Notes: generated by a model from the sequence alone, not told the origin. DNA of 64,000 bases from Streptomyces hilarionis (GCF_024539675.1 NZ_JAHHIT010000009.1:68044-132043); one strand, 5' to 3'; positions 25,286-34,640 are shown, counted from the first letter of the stretch. Numbers and translations are program-made.

Positions 25286-25357
25286 ACCTGCCGGCCGCCC
25301 GTGACTTCGCCGGCCCCTCGTGAATCCGCCGGCCGGCGTGAACCCGCCGGCCGCAGC
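25282..25357. repeat. Four imperfect ~19-bp tandem repeats
   Basis: Units beginning GTGA and carrying GCCGGCC occur at about 25282, 25301, 25320 and 25338 (GTGAACCTGCCGGCC, GTGACTTCGCCGGCC, GTGAATCCGCCGGCC, GTGAACCCGCCGGCC). The first unit contains the stop of the YihY-like gene. GCCGGC palindromes could pair between units. Confidence 0.7.
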
Positions 25358-25421
25358 CGGTCGGCGTCCGCGGCGACATCCGCTCCCCGCGCCCCGGCGA
25401 CCCCATCGTGGAGCGTCTGCC

Positions 25422-26840
25422 ATGAGCGAGAACCAGCCCACCGGCCACGAACTGCGCCACCGCACCCCGAGGGAGCGCGCCGAACGCGGCAAGTCCGCCC
25501 GGACCGCCGTGCCGAGGTCCGCGCACGCCGAGTTCTCGCCGCCGCCCAAGCGCACCGACCCGGTGGACGTCATCGAGGCCCAGTCGGCGAAGCGGCTCCC
25601 CGAACTCGTGCCGATCCGCTACGGGCGGATGAGCCAGTCGCCCTTCCGCTTCTACCGGGGGGCCGCCGCCATCATGGCCGCGGACCTCGCGGAGACGCCC
25701 CGCACCGGCATCCGGGTCCAGTGCTGCGGCGACGCGCACCTGCTGAACTTCCGGCTGCTGGCCTCCCCGGAGCGCCGGCTGATGTTCGACATCAACGACT
25801 TCGACGAGACCCACCCGGGCCCGTGGGAGTGGGACGTCAAGCGGCTCGCGGCGAGCCTGGTCATCGCCGGCCGCGCCAACGGCTTCAGCGCCAAGGAGCG
25901 GGCCTCCGTGGTGCGCACCGGCGTGCAGTCCTACCGCGAACGGATGCGGGAGTTCGCCGGTATGGGCAACCTCCAGGTCTGGTACACCCGCTTCGAGGCG
26001 GACGAACTGCAGAAGGCGTTCGCCCCGCACCTCGACGCCGACACCCGCCGGCGCTGGGACGTCACCCGCGAGAAGGCGCGCTCGAACGACACGCTCCAGG
26101 TCTTCGACAAGCTCACCCACATCGTCGGCGGAGAGCGCAGGATCGCCGACGACCCGCCGCTCCTGGTCCGCCTCGAGAGCCTGCTGCCGAAGGCCCAGAG
26201 CGGCGCCCTGGAGACCGAGATCAGCCGCCTCGTCGAGCGCTACAGCCAGTCCCTTCAGTCCGACCGCCGCTTCCTGCTGGAGACGTACCGCGTGGCCGAC
26301 GTCGCCCGCAAGGTCGTCGGGGTGGGCAGCGTCGGCACCCGCTGCTGGATCGTGCTGCTGCTCGGCAAGGACGACGAGGACCCGCTGTTCCTCCAGGCGA
26401 AGGAGGCCGACGAGTCCGTGCTGGCCCCCTACGCGGGCGCCTGCGGGTTCCGCACCCAGGGCGAGCGGGTCGTCGCCGGCCAGCGGCTGATGCAGGCGAC
26501 CAGCGACATCTTCCTCGGCTGGGAGCGCACCACGGGCATCGACGGCCGCCGCCGCGACTTCTACGTCCGCCAGCTCAGGGACATGAAGGGCATCGCGGTG
26601 ACCGAGAACATGTCGCCGAAGCGCATGTCCATGTTCGCGTGGCTGTGCGGCGCCACCCTGGCGCGCGCCCACGCCCGCTCCGGCGACCGCATCGCGATCG
26701 CCGCCTACCTCGGCGGCGGCGACGTGTTCGACCGGGCCCTCGCGACCTTCGCCGAGCTGTACGCGGACCAGAACGAGAAGGACCACCAGGCCCTCCTCGA
26801 CGCCGTCGAGGCGGGACGCGTCCGCGCCCAGGCGGCGTGA
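25422..26840 (+). CDS. DUF2252 family protein
   Basis: A 472-residue protein. Family hallmarks are LVPIRYGRMSQSPFRFYRG, GIRVQCCGDAHLLNFRLLAS, LMFDINDFDETHPGPWEWD and VKRLAASLVIAGRANGF. Later come VVGVGSVGTRCWIVLLLGKD and QLRDMKGIAVTENMS. The CGDAH and DINDFDET motifs recall the catalytic and metal sites of kinase/aminoglycoside-phosphotransferase folds, so a phosphotransferase role is possible but unproven. The ATG at 25422 has GGAG nine bases ahead. It is followed after 33 bases by a GH15 enzyme gene and probably shares its operon. Confidence 0.88.
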   Translation: MSENQPTGHELRHRTPRERAERGKSARTAVPRSAHAEFSPPPKRTDPVDVIEAQSAKRLPELVPIRYGRMSQSPFRFYRGAAAIMAADLAETPRTGIRVQCCGDAHLLNFRLLASPERRLMFDINDFDETHPGPWEWDVKRLAASLVIAGRANGFSAKERASVVRTGVQSYRERMREFAGMGNLQVWYTRFEADELQKAFAPHLDADTRRRWDVTREKARSNDTLQVFDKLTHIVGGERRIADDPPLLVRLESLLPKAQSGALETEISRLVERYSQSLQSDRRFLLETYRVADVARKVVGVGSVGTRCWIVLLLGKDDEDPLFLQAKEADESVLAPYAGACGFRTQGERVVAGQRLMQATSDIFLGWERTTGIDGRRRDFYVRQLRDMKGIAVTENMSPKRMSMFAWLCGATLARAHARSGDRIAIAAYLGGGDVFDRALATFAELYADQNEKDHQALLDAVEAGRVRAQAA

Positions 26841-26873
26841 GACGACGTCGGGCGACCCGAGGGAGACCGTGAG

Positions 26874-28733
26874 ATGGACCGCTACCCGCCCATTGCCGAG
26901 CACGGACTGATCGGGGATCTCCAGACCGCCGCCCTGGTGACCTCCGAGGGGGTGATCGACTGGTTCGCGGCCCCGCGCTTCGACTCGCCCAGCGTCTTCG
27001 CGTCCCTGCTGGACCACGACGGCGGCGGCCACTTCCTGTTCGCGCCCACCCACTCCGAGGTGACGCGTCGGCAGCTCTACTACCCGGACAGCGCCGTCGT
27101 GGTGACCCGTTTCCTGTCCCCGGACGGGGTCGGCGAGGTCATCGACCACATGCCGGTCATCCGCGAGCGGACGCCGTCGGCCCGGCACACGGTGGTGCGG
27201 GTCGTGCGGACCGTGCGCGGCACCGTGCGCTTCGCCCTGGAGTGCCGTCCGCGCTTCGACTACGCCCGCAGCGACCACACCCTCGAACTGACCGGCGCGA
27301 ACGGCGCGACGGGCGGCAGCGGCGGGACGGCGGCGAGCGCGGTCTTCCGGGCCCCGGGCACGACCGCCCACCTCCAGGCCACCTTCCCGCTGGAGCGCGA
27401 CGGGCGCGACGTGCGGGGCACGGTCACCCTGGAGGCGGGCCGGTCGGCGGCCGCCGTGTTCACGGTCTGCGACGGCGACGGCGAGGCCCCGCCCCCGCCG
27501 ACCGCCGACTCGGTCACCGCGCAGATGTGGGACGACATCGACTTCTGGCAGCGCTGGGTGCGCACGTCCCGCTACCGCGGCCGCTGGCCGGACATGGTGA
27601 ACCGCTCGGCCATCACCCTGAAGCTGCTCACCTACGCCCCGACCGGCGCCCCGGTCGCCGCCGCGACGATGGGGCTGCCCGAGCAGGTGGGCGGCGAACG
27701 CAACTGGGACTACCGCTACACCTGGGTGCGCGACGGCTCCCTGTCGGTGCGGGCCCTGCTGGACCTGGGCTTCGTCGAGGAGGCCGACCAGTTCGTGCAC
27801 TGGCTCGGCGAACGGCTGGCGGCCCGCGAGGGCGTGACCGGGGAACCGTTGCAGATCATGTACCGGGTCGACGGCGACCCCCATCTGACGGAGGAGACCC
27901 TCGACCACTTCGAGGGCTACCGGGGCTCGCGTCCGGTGCGCGCAGGCAACGCGGCCACCGAGCAGTTGCAGCTCGACATCTACGGCGAGGCCCTGTACGC
28001 CATGTCCGAGGGCATCGAGCAGATCGGCCGACAGGTGGGCTACCACGGCTGGAAGGGCCTGGCCCGGCTGATGGACTGGCTCTCCGACCACTGGGACCGG
28101 CCCGACGAGGGCATCTGGGAGACCCGCGGCGGGCGCAAGGACTTCACCTACAGCCGGGTGATGTGCTGGGCCGCCTTCGACAACTGCCTGAAACTGGTGG
28201 AGGAGTTCCGGCGGCCGGGCGACACCCAGCGCTGGATCCGGGCCCGCGACGCGATCCTCGAACAGGTCATGGAGCACGGCTGGAGCCAGAAGGAGCAGGC
28301 GCTCGTCCAGCACTACGGCGGCGACGTCCTGGACGCCTCGCTGCTGCTCGCGCCCCGGGTGGGCTTCATCGCGCCGCGCAGTCCGGGCTGGCTGTCGACG
28401 CTGGACGCCATCGACCAGCGGCTCGTTTCGGACAGCCTGGTCTACCGCTACGACCCGGCCGCCTCGCCCGACGGACTGCGCGGCTCGGAGGGCACGTTCA
28501 GCCTGTGCACCTTCCTGTACGTCGACGCCCTGGCGCGGGCCGACCGGCTACCGCAGGCCCGCTACACCTTCGAGAAGATGCACACCTACGCCAACCACGT
28601 CGGGCTGTTCGCCGAGGAGATCGGCCCCAGCGGGGAGCAACTGGGCAACTTCCCGCAGGCCTTCACCCATCTGTCGCTCATCATGGCCGCGACGACCCTG
28701 GACGAGGCGCTGGACCGGCTGACGGGCCGCTGA
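26874..28733 (+). CDS. Glycoside hydrolase family 15 (glucoamylase/trehalase type)
   Basis: A 619-residue protein. The N-terminal beta-sandwich domain (1-240) starts YPPIAEHGLIGDLQTAALVT and GVIDWFAAPRFDSPSVFASL. The (alpha/alpha)6 catalytic domain follows, with GERNWDYRYTWVRDGSLSVR near residue 280, REGVTGEPLQIMYRVDG, and EEIGPSGEQLGNFPQAFTHL near the end; these hold the catalytic Glu region and base. The family hydrolyses alpha-glucosides; mycobacterial relatives of this length are trehalases, so trehalose is the likeliest substrate. No signal peptide is visible, so it acts in the cytosol. It overlaps the convergent ClC gene by 53 bases. Confidence 0.9.
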   Translation: MDRYPPIAEHGLIGDLQTAALVTSEGVIDWFAAPRFDSPSVFASLLDHDGGGHFLFAPTHSEVTRRQLYYPDSAVVVTRFLSPDGVGEVIDHMPVIRERTPSARHTVVRVVRTVRGTVRFALECRPRFDYARSDHTLELTGANGATGGSGGTAASAVFRAPGTTAHLQATFPLERDGRDVRGTVTLEAGRSAAAVFTVCDGDGEAPPPPTADSVTAQMWDDIDFWQRWVRTSRYRGRWPDMVNRSAITLKLLTYAPTGAPVAAATMGLPEQVGGERNWDYRYTWVRDGSLSVRALLDLGFVEEADQFVHWLGERLAAREGVTGEPLQIMYRVDGDPHLTEETLDHFEGYRGSRPVRAGNAATEQLQLDIYGEALYAMSEGIEQIGRQVGYHGWKGLARLMDWLSDHWDRPDEGIWETRGGRKDFTYSRVMCWAAFDNCLKLVEEFRRPGDTQRWIRARDAILEQVMEHGWSQKEQALVQHYGGDVLDASLLLAPRVGFIAPRSPGWLSTLDAIDQRLVSDSLVYRYDPAASPDGLRGSEGTFSLCTFLYVDALARADRLPQARYTFEKMHTYANHVGLFAEEIGPSGEQLGNFPQAFTHLSLIMAATTLDEALDRLTGR

Positions 28734-29988
28734 ACGCCGGGATGCCCGGCCCCTGCGGCAGCAGCTGGGTCACGGCGAAGGACACCACCCCGGCGAGCAC
28801 CACGAGCGCCACCGTGTCCACGTTGCCCAGCAGCAGGACGACCAGCACGGCGCCGCTGACGGGCAGCCGCAGGGCCGCTGTCACGGACGCCGCCATCCCG
28901 GCCGCCATGGCCGGCACCAGGCCGAACCCGGGCAGCGGCGCGAGGAGGGCGCCGGCCGCGCCGCCGAGGAACAGGGCGGGGAAGACGGGACCGCCGCGCA
29001 GGCTGCCCAGGCAGAGCGCGTAGGCGAGCCCCTTGAACACCAGCACCGCCACGAGCGCGCCCACGGACCAGGCGGCGGGGTCCTTCGCCAGAGCGGAGAG
29101 CGCGTTCTCCCCGGACAGGGCGGCCTCGGCGGGGGAGCGGCCGGTGCTGACGGCGTAGAGGGCGATGCAGCCGGCCACGCCGAGGGCGCACAGCGTGGTG
29201 GTGCGCACCGTCCGGGCGGCCACGAAACCGGCGGTGAACCTGCCGCCCACGAAGATCCAGTGGATCAGGAACGCGAGGGCCGGCGCGAGCAGCAGCACCC
29301 ACAGGATGTCCGCCCAGTCCAGTGGCGGCGGCTTGGGCAGGCCGATGTCGAGGCTGCCGGTCCGCAGACCCGTCCAGCGGACGAACCCGGTGAAGACCAG
29401 GTCGCCGACCCCGCTGGCCAGCAGCACCGGCAGCATCACCGCGAACAGCTGCGGTCCGCCGACCCCGGCCACCTCCATCAGCAGCACCGCGCCGACCAGC
29501 GGGTTGCCGAAGAGCGCCGAGACGGCCGCGGCGGCGCCGGCGGCCCCGAGCAGCGCGGTGCCCGCCTCCGTCTGCGGGGCCCGCAGGAAGCTCGCGAAGA
29601 GCAGCGCCAGTCCGCCGCCCAGCGCGATCAGCGGCGCCTCGGGGCCGAGCACGACGCCGAGCGGGAGACCGACGAGCGCGGCGACGAGCACGCCGGGCAG
29701 GGCCTCCTTGCCGGCCCCGCCCGCGTGCAGCCCGCCCGCGGGGATGTGTCCGCCCCGTCCGGGGAGCCGCGAGACCACCAGCCCCACGACCACGCCGGCC
29801 ACCAGCAGCAGGGGGAACCCCCACCACCAGGGAGCCCGCGACCAGCCCAGGTCCCGGGGCCAGTCCGTCCAGACCAGCCGCTCCAGCTGGTCGAGCGTCA
29901 CGAGGAACCAGAAGGCGATCAGGGCCACCGGAACGCCGATCAGGCCGCAGAAGACCAGCGCTTTGAGGTACTCGGGCCGGCGCAGCAT
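28681..29988 (-). CDS. ClC-type chloride channel/antiporter
   Basis: A 435-residue membrane protein with about ten hydrophobic segments. The selectivity motif GVVLGPEAPLIALGGGLALL corresponds to the GxEGP helix of ClC proteins. PVFPALFLGGAAGALLAPL and FGLVPAMAAGMAASVTAALR are the other conserved pore-helix parts. The first ATG (29988) has no ribosome site. In frame 25 codons earlier, an ATC at 30061-30063 is preceded by a perfect GAGGAGG five bases upstream, so translation may begin there on a non-standard codon. The 3' end overlaps the GH15 gene by 53 bases tail to tail. It is a chloride/proton exchanger or channel by family. Confidence 0.87.
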   Translation of the reverse strand: MLRRPEYLKALVFCGLIGVPVALIAFWFLVTLDQLERLVWTDWPRDLGWSRAPWWWGFPLLLVAGVVVGLVVSRLPGRGGHIPAGGLHAGGAGKEALPGVLVAALVGLPLGVVLGPEAPLIALGGGLALLFASFLRAPQTEAGTALLGAAGAAAAVSALFGNPLVGAVLLMEVAGVGGPQLFAVMLPVLLASGVGDLVFTGFVRWTGLRTGSLDIGLPKPPPLDWADILWVLLLAPALAFLIHWIFVGGRFTAGFVAARTVRTTTLCALGVAGCIALYAVSTGRSPAEAALSGENALSALAKDPAAWSVGALVAVLVFKGLAYALCLGSLRGGPVFPALFLGGAAGALLAPLPGFGLVPAMAAGMAASVTAALRLPVSGAVLVVLLLGNVDTVALVVLAGVVSFAVTQLLPQGPGIPAFSGPSAGPAPRPGSSRP

Positions 29989-30199
29989 CGTGCGCAGCAG
30001 GTCGGCCTCCGGCGGCTGGCTCGGGGCGGACGCGGCGGTCGCCTCCGGTTTCGTCCCGGCGATGGGAACCTCCTCGGCACGTCGACACGGCAGGCGATCC
30101 CCCCGTATCCCCTCATAACGGGACGAGGCTAGCCGTCCGCCCGCCTCCGGGGAGGGACCGGCGCGTACCTCGCGCCACTCCCTCCCCGGCCGCCGCGGG

Positions 30200-30886
30200 T
30201 CAGCTCTTGCCGAGGAGCCGGTTCATCTCCGCGATCTCGGCGGTCTGCGCGGTGACGACGGAGCCGGCCATCGTCTTGGCCGGGCCGTACGCGCCCTTGC
30301 TCTTCTCGACGGCGGCCATGTCGACGGCGCCCTGGTGGTGGCGGACCATCATGGCCAGGAACTGGGCGTCGAACTCCTTGCCGGACGTCTTCGCCAGTTC
30401 GTCCATGTCGGAGGCGCCCATCATGCCGGGCATCGCGCCGCCGCCGGAGTGGTCCATGCCGGGCATCGTGCCGCCGCCGGAGTGGTCCATGCCGGGCATC
30501 GACCCGGCCGTGGCGTCGGACGTCGACGGGACCTTCTCGCCCCACGAGGTGAGCCAGCCGCTCATGGTCTGGATCTCCGGGTCCTGGGCCTTCTCGATGC
30601 GTGAGGCGAGGTCCTTGACCTGGGCGGAGGAGGCCCGTCCGGCGGCGAGCTCCGCCATCTCCAGGGCCTGCCGGTGGTGCGGGATCATGCCCTGCGCGAA
30701 GGACACGTCCTGCGGGTTGTGCGCGCCGACGGCGCCGGCGGACGCGGACGAGGCCGCCGTGGACGACGACGAGGCCGCCGCGTCGCCGCCGTCGGAGTCC
30801 GCCCCGCAGGCGGCGAGGGTGAGCGCGGCGGTGACGGAGACGGCCGCCAGGACCGAACGGCGGGTCAGGGAACGGGTGGTGCGCAT
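30200..30886 (-). CDS. DUF305 family lipoprotein with Met/His repeats
   Basis: A 228-residue secreted protein. The signal RRSVLAAVSVTAALTLAAC gives lipidated Cys27, followed by a Ser/Ala/Asp linker. DUF305 has two helical hairpins with paired histidines, FAQGMIPHHRQALEMAELA and LAMMVRHHQGAVDMAAVE. Between them lies MPGMDHSGGGTMPGMDHSGG, a tandem 11-residue unit rich in Met, His and Asp. This composition is typical of periplasmic copper or silver binding, which is the likely role, though DUF305 function is not fixed. The start is ATG 30886 with AGGAG seven bases ahead; an in-frame extension to 30940 is less likely. Confidence 0.88.
   Translation of the reverse strand: MRTTRSLTRRSVLAAVSVTAALTLAACGADSDGGDAAASSSSTAASSASAGAVGAHNPQDVSFAQGMIPHHRQALEMAELAAGRASSAQVKDLASRIEKAQDPEIQTMSGWLTSWGEKVPSTSDATAGSMPGMDHSGGGTMPGMDHSGGGAMPGMMGASDMDELAKTSGKEFDAQFLAMMVRHHQGAVDMAAVEKSKGAYGPAKTMAGSVVTAQTAEIAEMNRLLGKS
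30423..30502. repeat. 33-bp tandem repeat inside the DUF305 gene
   Basis: Two copies that differ at one or two bases occupy 30423-30455 and 30456-30488, with a truncated third copy to about 30502. Each full copy encodes MPGMDHSGGG plus one variable residue. Confidence 0.9.
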
Positions 30887-30977
30887 GCTGAAGCTCCTGC
30901 TGTGCTGGAGGGAAAGGGATCGGGACATGCCGAGGCGCACCGCGTCGTCGCGATCGTGACGCGGTGCGGTGCGGTGT

Positions 30978-31433
30978 CTAGATCCGCAGGAGCTGGAGTT
31001 CCGCCAGGGAGGGCGGCGCGCGGGCGCCGTCGGGCGCGTCGGCCGCGCACGGACGGAGGGAGCCGGTCGGCGCGGGGGCGGCCACCGGGTCGGGAACGAG
31101 CGCGGGCAGCGCGGGCGCCCCGCTCAGCGCGGCGGCCGAGCAGGTCGGATCGGCGTGCCGGAGATGCCCGCCGCCGCAACCCCCGCCGTCCCCGGCGCAG
31201 TCGTCGTGCACGCCGTCCCCGTCGACCGCGGTCCGCGGCGCGGCGGTGTGGGCGACGGACCGGCCGCCGACGTGCTGATGGCCGGCGGCGCCGGGCGCCA
31301 GAGCGTGCATGGCCAGCAACCCGGCCAGCACCGCGAGCACGAGCAGCCCCCACCGCCGCCGGACCGGCGGGACGCGAGGCGACCGCCGGGACGCCCGCCC
31401 GGGCCTTCCCCCGCCGGAACCGCTCAGGGCCAC
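30978..31433 (-). CDS. DUF6153-like Cys/His-rich exported protein
   Basis: 151 residues from GTG 31433. One membrane/signal segment (WGLLVLAVLAGLLAMHALAP) is followed by an exported part with HQHVGGRS, DDCAGDGGGCGGGHLRH and ADPTCSAAAL. This combination of His and Cys clusters after a single N-terminal helix is the DUF6153 pattern, usually located next to DUF305 genes as here, and suggests metal binding. Its start overlaps the end of the upstream gene (31424-31855), and the DUF305 gene follows 91 bases after its stop, so the three may be co-transcribed. Confidence 0.75.
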   Translation of the reverse strand: MALSGSGGGRPGRASRRSPRVPPVRRRWGLLVLAVLAGLLAMHALAPGAAGHQHVGGRSVAHTAAPRTAVDGDGVHDDCAGDGGGCGGGHLRHADPTCSAAALSGAPALPALVPDPVAAPAPTGSLRPCAADAPDGARAPPSLAELQLLRI

Positions 31434-31855
31434 ACCAGGCAGTACGGCTGATGCCCCGCCTCGTGCAGGCGGTGGCTGAAGTCCTGCCATTCGTGCAGGA
31501 GTTGGTAGACGTTGAAGGCGTCGCGGGGGCCGCCGCGGTCCGGCACCGTGGACCAGATGAACGCCGCCGCGCCGACCGCTTCCTCGCCGATGTCACGCAG
31601 GGGGTCGACGACCGTCATGGGGAGCTTCACGACCGCGTAGTCGGGGTGGAGGACGACCAGTTCCAGCGGGGGCACCTTGTGGAGGGGGACGCCTTCGATG
31701 CCGGTCAGCACCATCGCGGCCATCGTCTCCGGCTTGATCTTGGTGAACATGCCGTTCATGCCGAGCTCGTCGCCGCCGAGCTCCTCGGGGCGCATCGAGA
31801 TCGGGACGCGGGCCGCCGTGGCGCCGTCGGGCGCGCCGAAGTACTTGTACGTCAC
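31424..31855 (-). CDS. Conserved hypothetical protein
   Basis: A 143-residue soluble protein starting GTG ACG TAC AAG ([20 protein letters not shown]). The compact fold contains EELGGDELGMNGMFTKIKPE, LHKVPPLELVVLHPDYAVVK and GGPRDAFNVYQLLHEWQDFS, and ends HRLHEAGHQPYCLVWP. No signal peptide or recognised catalytic motif. It is common in Streptomyces without a known role. The start overlaps a possible upstream small reading frame in a GTGA arrangement, and the stop overlaps the DUF6153-like start, suggesting a tightly coupled operon. Confidence 0.72.
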   Translation of the reverse strand: MTYKYFGAPDGATAARVPISMRPEELGGDELGMNGMFTKIKPETMAAMVLTGIEGVPLHKVPPLELVVLHPDYAVVKLPMTVVDPLRDIGEEAVGAAAFIWSTVPDRGGPRDAFNVYQLLHEWQDFSHRLHEAGHQPYCLVWP

Positions 31856-32076
31856 CCCCACCCGACCACCGTTCCCGCTCCCCGCCCGGAGGCGGTCGAC
31901 CCGCTGGTCGACTCGCCGGTCGACCCGCTCGGGTTCACTCGGTACACCCTGTGCCTGCGTCTGCCGGGCTTCGCTGACTTCCTCCGCGTCGCGCCGGTGC
32001 CTTCCCCGCCGGGCACGTCGAGGACCCAGGTCGTCAGTCCCCTCGCCCAGTCCGCCACCGCGATGCATATCTCCAC
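31852..32076 (-). CDS. Possible 74-codon small protein coupled to the next gene
   Basis: The frame starts at GTG 32076 and ends in a TGA that overlaps the next GTG start (GTGA). Its codons end mostly in G or C, unlike the other frames here, which argues for real coding. The product begins [19 protein letters not shown] and becomes Arg/Ser/Gly-rich with three GST-type repeats ([16 protein letters not shown]). There is no good ribosome site or recognisable domain. It could be a leader peptide or a genuine small protein. Confidence 0.35.
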   Translation of the reverse strand: MEICIAVADWARGLTTWVLDVPGGEGTGATRRKSAKPGRRRHRVYRVNPSGSTGESTSGSTASGRGAGTVVGWG

Positions 32077-32451
32077 CCGACTGCTTTTCTAGGACGCGTG
32101 GCCCCCGCCGCGCAACCCGATCATCGTGTCAGTGACCTCCCCCACGGCCGCTCGCCGAAACGTGCGGTGAAACACCTGTCCGCAGGATCTTCGCAGCCCC
32201 TCGACACACGGTCGCAGAGAGCTACGTCTGTCAGGCCCGTTCCGACTCAGTTTCGCAGATGGTGGAGCGGCCGGCGGCTCGGGCGGCGGAGCGCGTGCGC
32301 GGCGGTCGGGAGGAAGCGACTGGCCGTCCGGTCAGTAGGGGCGGTGCGCCCCGCACGGCCCCCGTGGGTCGCCGGGGGCGCTGGCCTACCCTGGGAGGTC
32401 ACTGGCAACCGGAGTCCAGCAAGTCGGAAAAGGTCGGAGAAGCCGCAGGTC
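32077..32451. other. Regulatory region upstream of hemL
   Basis: 375 bases without a convincing gene. The first half is less GC-rich than its surroundings (for example CTGCTTTTCTAGG). It must contain the hemL promoter and possibly the promoter of the leftward operon. I found no riboswitch-like fold or strong palindrome by eye. Confidence 0.5.
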
Positions 32452-33771
32452 ATGAGCGAACTGCCCTATTCATACGATGCGCCCCACTCGCAGGCGTTGT
32501 TCGACCGTGCGTCCGTCGTCACGCCGGGCGGGGTGAACTCGCCGGTGCGCGCGTTCCGCGCCGTGGGCGGGACGCCCCGGTTCATGGTGTCCGGCACCGG
32601 CCCGTATCTGACGGACGCCGACGGGCGGGAGTACGTCGACCTCGTCTGTTCCTGGGGGCCCATGATCCTCGGGCACTCCCACCCCGAGGTCATCGCGGCC
32701 GTGCAGGACGCCGTCTCGCGCGGCACGTCCTTCGGCACGCCCGGTGAGGGCGAGGTCGCGCTCGCCGAGGAGATCGTGGCGCGGGTGGAGCCCGTGGAGC
32801 AGGTGCGCCTGGTGTCCAGCGGCACCGAGGCCACCATGTCCGCCATCCGGCTCGCCCGCGGGTTCACCCGGCGCTCCAAGGTGATCAAGTTCGCCGGCTG
32901 CTACCACGGGCACGTCGACTCGCTGCTCGCCGCCGCAGGGTCGGGCGTCGCCACCTTCGCGCTGCCCGACACCCCCGGTGTGACGGGCGCCCAGGCCGGC
33001 GACACCATCGTCCTGCCGTACAACGACCTGGAGGCCGTGCAGGAGGCCTTCCACCGGCATCCGGGCGAGATCGCCTGCGTGATCACCGAGGCCTCGCCGG
33101 GCAACATGGGCGTCGTGCCGCCGATGCCCGGGTTCAACCAGGGCCTCAAGGACGCGTGCGCCACCAACGGCGCGCTGTACATCTCCGACGAGGTCATGAC
33201 CGGCTTCCGGACCTCCCGGGCGGGCTGGTTCGGGATCGACGGCGTGCGGCCCGACCTGATGACCTTCGGCAAGGTCATGGGCGGCGGCTTCCCGGCCGCC
33301 GCGTTCGGCGGGCGCGCCGACGTGATGGCGCACCTCGCGCCCGCCGGGCCCGTCTACCAGGCCGGCACGCTCTCCGGGAACCCGGTCGCCACCGCCGCCG
33401 GTCTCGCCCAGCTCCGACTCCTCGACGACGCCGCGTACGCCAAGGTCGACGCCGTGTCCGAGCAGATCCAGGCGCTGGTGTCCGGCGCGCTGGCCAAGGA
33501 GGGCGTGGCGCACACCTTGCAGAGCGCCTCCAACATGTTCTCGGTCTTCTTCACGGACCGGCCGGTGCGCGACTACGACGACGCCAGGGCGCAGGAGTCG
33601 TTCCGCTACACCGCCTTCTTCCACTCGCTGCTGGCGGACGGCGTCTATCTGCCGCCGTCGTCCTTCGAGTCCTGGTTCGTGTCCACGGCCCACGACGACG
33701 CGGCCGTCCAGAGAATCGCCGACGCCCTCCCGGCGGCGGCCCGAGCGGCTGCGGAGGCCACCGCGCGATGA
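32452..33771 (+). CDS. hemL: Glutamate-1-semialdehyde 2,1-aminomutase
   Basis: A 439-residue PLP enzyme that converts glutamate-1-semialdehyde to 5-aminolevulinate, the first committed tetrapyrrole precursor in the C5 pathway, in the cytosol. Conserved parts are [20 protein letters not shown] at the N-terminus, [29 protein letters not shown] (PLP ring Asp), [18 protein letters not shown] with the Schiff-base Lys274, and [13 protein letters not shown]. Length matches the family. The start is ATG 32452 with GGAGAA about 11 bases ahead. The stop overlaps the next start (ATGA). Heme made by this route would feed the cytochrome c maturation genes 2.3 kb downstream. Confidence 0.97.
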   Translation: MSELPYSYDAPHSQALFDRASVVTPGGVNSPVRAFRAVGGTPRFMVSGTGPYLTDADGREYVDLVCSWGPMILGHSHPEVIAAVQDAVSRGTSFGTPGEGEVALAEEIVARVEPVEQVRLVSSGTEATMSAIRLARGFTRRSKVIKFAGCYHGHVDSLLAAAGSGVATFALPDTPGVTGAQAGDTIVLPYNDLEAVQEAFHRHPGEIACVITEASPGNMGVVPPMPGFNQGLKDACATNGALYISDEVMTGFRTSRAGWFGIDGVRPDLMTFGKVMGGGFPAAAFGGRADVMAHLAPAGPVYQAGTLSGNPVATAAGLAQLRLLDDAAYAKVDAVSEQIQALVSGALAKEGVAHTLQSASNMFSVFFTDRPVRDYDDARAQESFRYTAFFHSLLADGVYLPPSSFESWFVSTAHDDAAVQRIADALPAAARAAAEATAR

Positions 33772-34481
33772 GCATCCTCGACAACCACGGCGCCGGCCAG
33801 GACATCACCGTCGTCCACCTCATGCGGCACGGCGAGGTCCACAACCCCGACGGCGTCCTCTACGGCCGCCTCGACGGCTACCACCTCTCCGACCTCGGCC
33901 GGCGGATGGCCGACCGGGTGGCCGAGCACCTGGCCTCCCGCGACGTCACGCACGTCGCCGCCTCCCCGCTGGAGCGGGCGCAGGAGACGGCCACCCCGAT
34001 CGCGAAGGCGCACGGCCTGGACCTGGGCACGGACGCGCGGCTGATCGAGGCGGAGAACGTCTTCCAGGGCAAGACGTTCGGCGTGGGGGACGGCGCGCTG
34101 CGCCGGCCCGGGAACTGGAAGCACCTCGTCAACCCGATGCGGCCGTCCTGGGGCGAGCCGTACGTCGACCAGGTCGTGCGGATGATGGGCGCGCTGGACG
34201 CGGCCAAGGAGGCGGCCCGCGGGCACGAGGCGGTCCTCGTCAGCCACCAGCTGCCGATCTGGATCGTGCGGTCCTACGTCGAGCGGCGCCGGCTGTGGCA
34301 CGACCCGCGCAAGCGGCAGTGCACGCTCGCGTCGTTGACGACCTTCACGTACCGCGGCGACCGGATCGTGTCCGTCGGGTACACCGAGCCCGCCATCGAC
34401 CTGGTGCCCGCTCACCTGCGCGCGGGCGCCAAGCCGGTGAAGGGGCGGGCCCCCGGCGGCGGGAAGGCGTTCGGGGCGTAG
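33768..34481 (+). CDS. Histidine phosphatase family protein
   Basis: A 237-residue phosphoglycerate-mutase-like phosphatase. The catalytic RHG motif is in [20 protein letters not shown], the second signature is [20 protein letters not shown], and the distal His is in [16 protein letters not shown]. The C-terminal 30 residues are basic ([14 protein letters not shown]). The start overlaps the hemL stop by four bases, so translation is coupled, a linkage conserved in Streptomyces. Substrate unknown. Confidence 0.92.
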   Translation: MSILDNHGAGQDITVVHLMRHGEVHNPDGVLYGRLDGYHLSDLGRRMADRVAEHLASRDVTHVAASPLERAQETATPIAKAHGLDLGTDARLIEAENVFQGKTFGVGDGALRRPGNWKHLVNPMRPSWGEPYVDQVVRMMGALDAAKEAARGHEAVLVSHQLPIWIVRSYVERRRLWHDPRKRQCTLASLTTFTYRGDRIVSVGYTEPAIDLVPAHLRAGAKPVKGRAPGGGKAFGA

Positions 34482-34640
34482 GCTCCGCTCACCCAGTCAT
34501 GACCGAAACCTGATGACCGAACAGTGGCTTGAATCGACCGCCCTGTTACGGAATCCGGACGTATAGGCGGAACCTCCTCGTTCGTCATGTCCTCTGAATG
34601 GGTGACGTGCCCACCAGAGAACGTGACGAACGGGGTTGCC

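Noticed and set aside
25146..28313. A 1055-codon open frame on the minus strand across the DUF2252 and GH15 genes
   Set aside because: It is a mirror of the real plus-strand genes. In very GC-rich DNA the opposite strand seldom contains stops. The product is low-complexity Val/Gly/Arg/His with no domain.
34569..34593. Possible sigma-E type promoter (GGAAC, then TCCT 16 bases on) before the deacetylase gene
   Set aside because: The -35 fits but the -10 (TCCT in place of TCT at the right distance) does not, and the leader would be short. Kept only as a remark.
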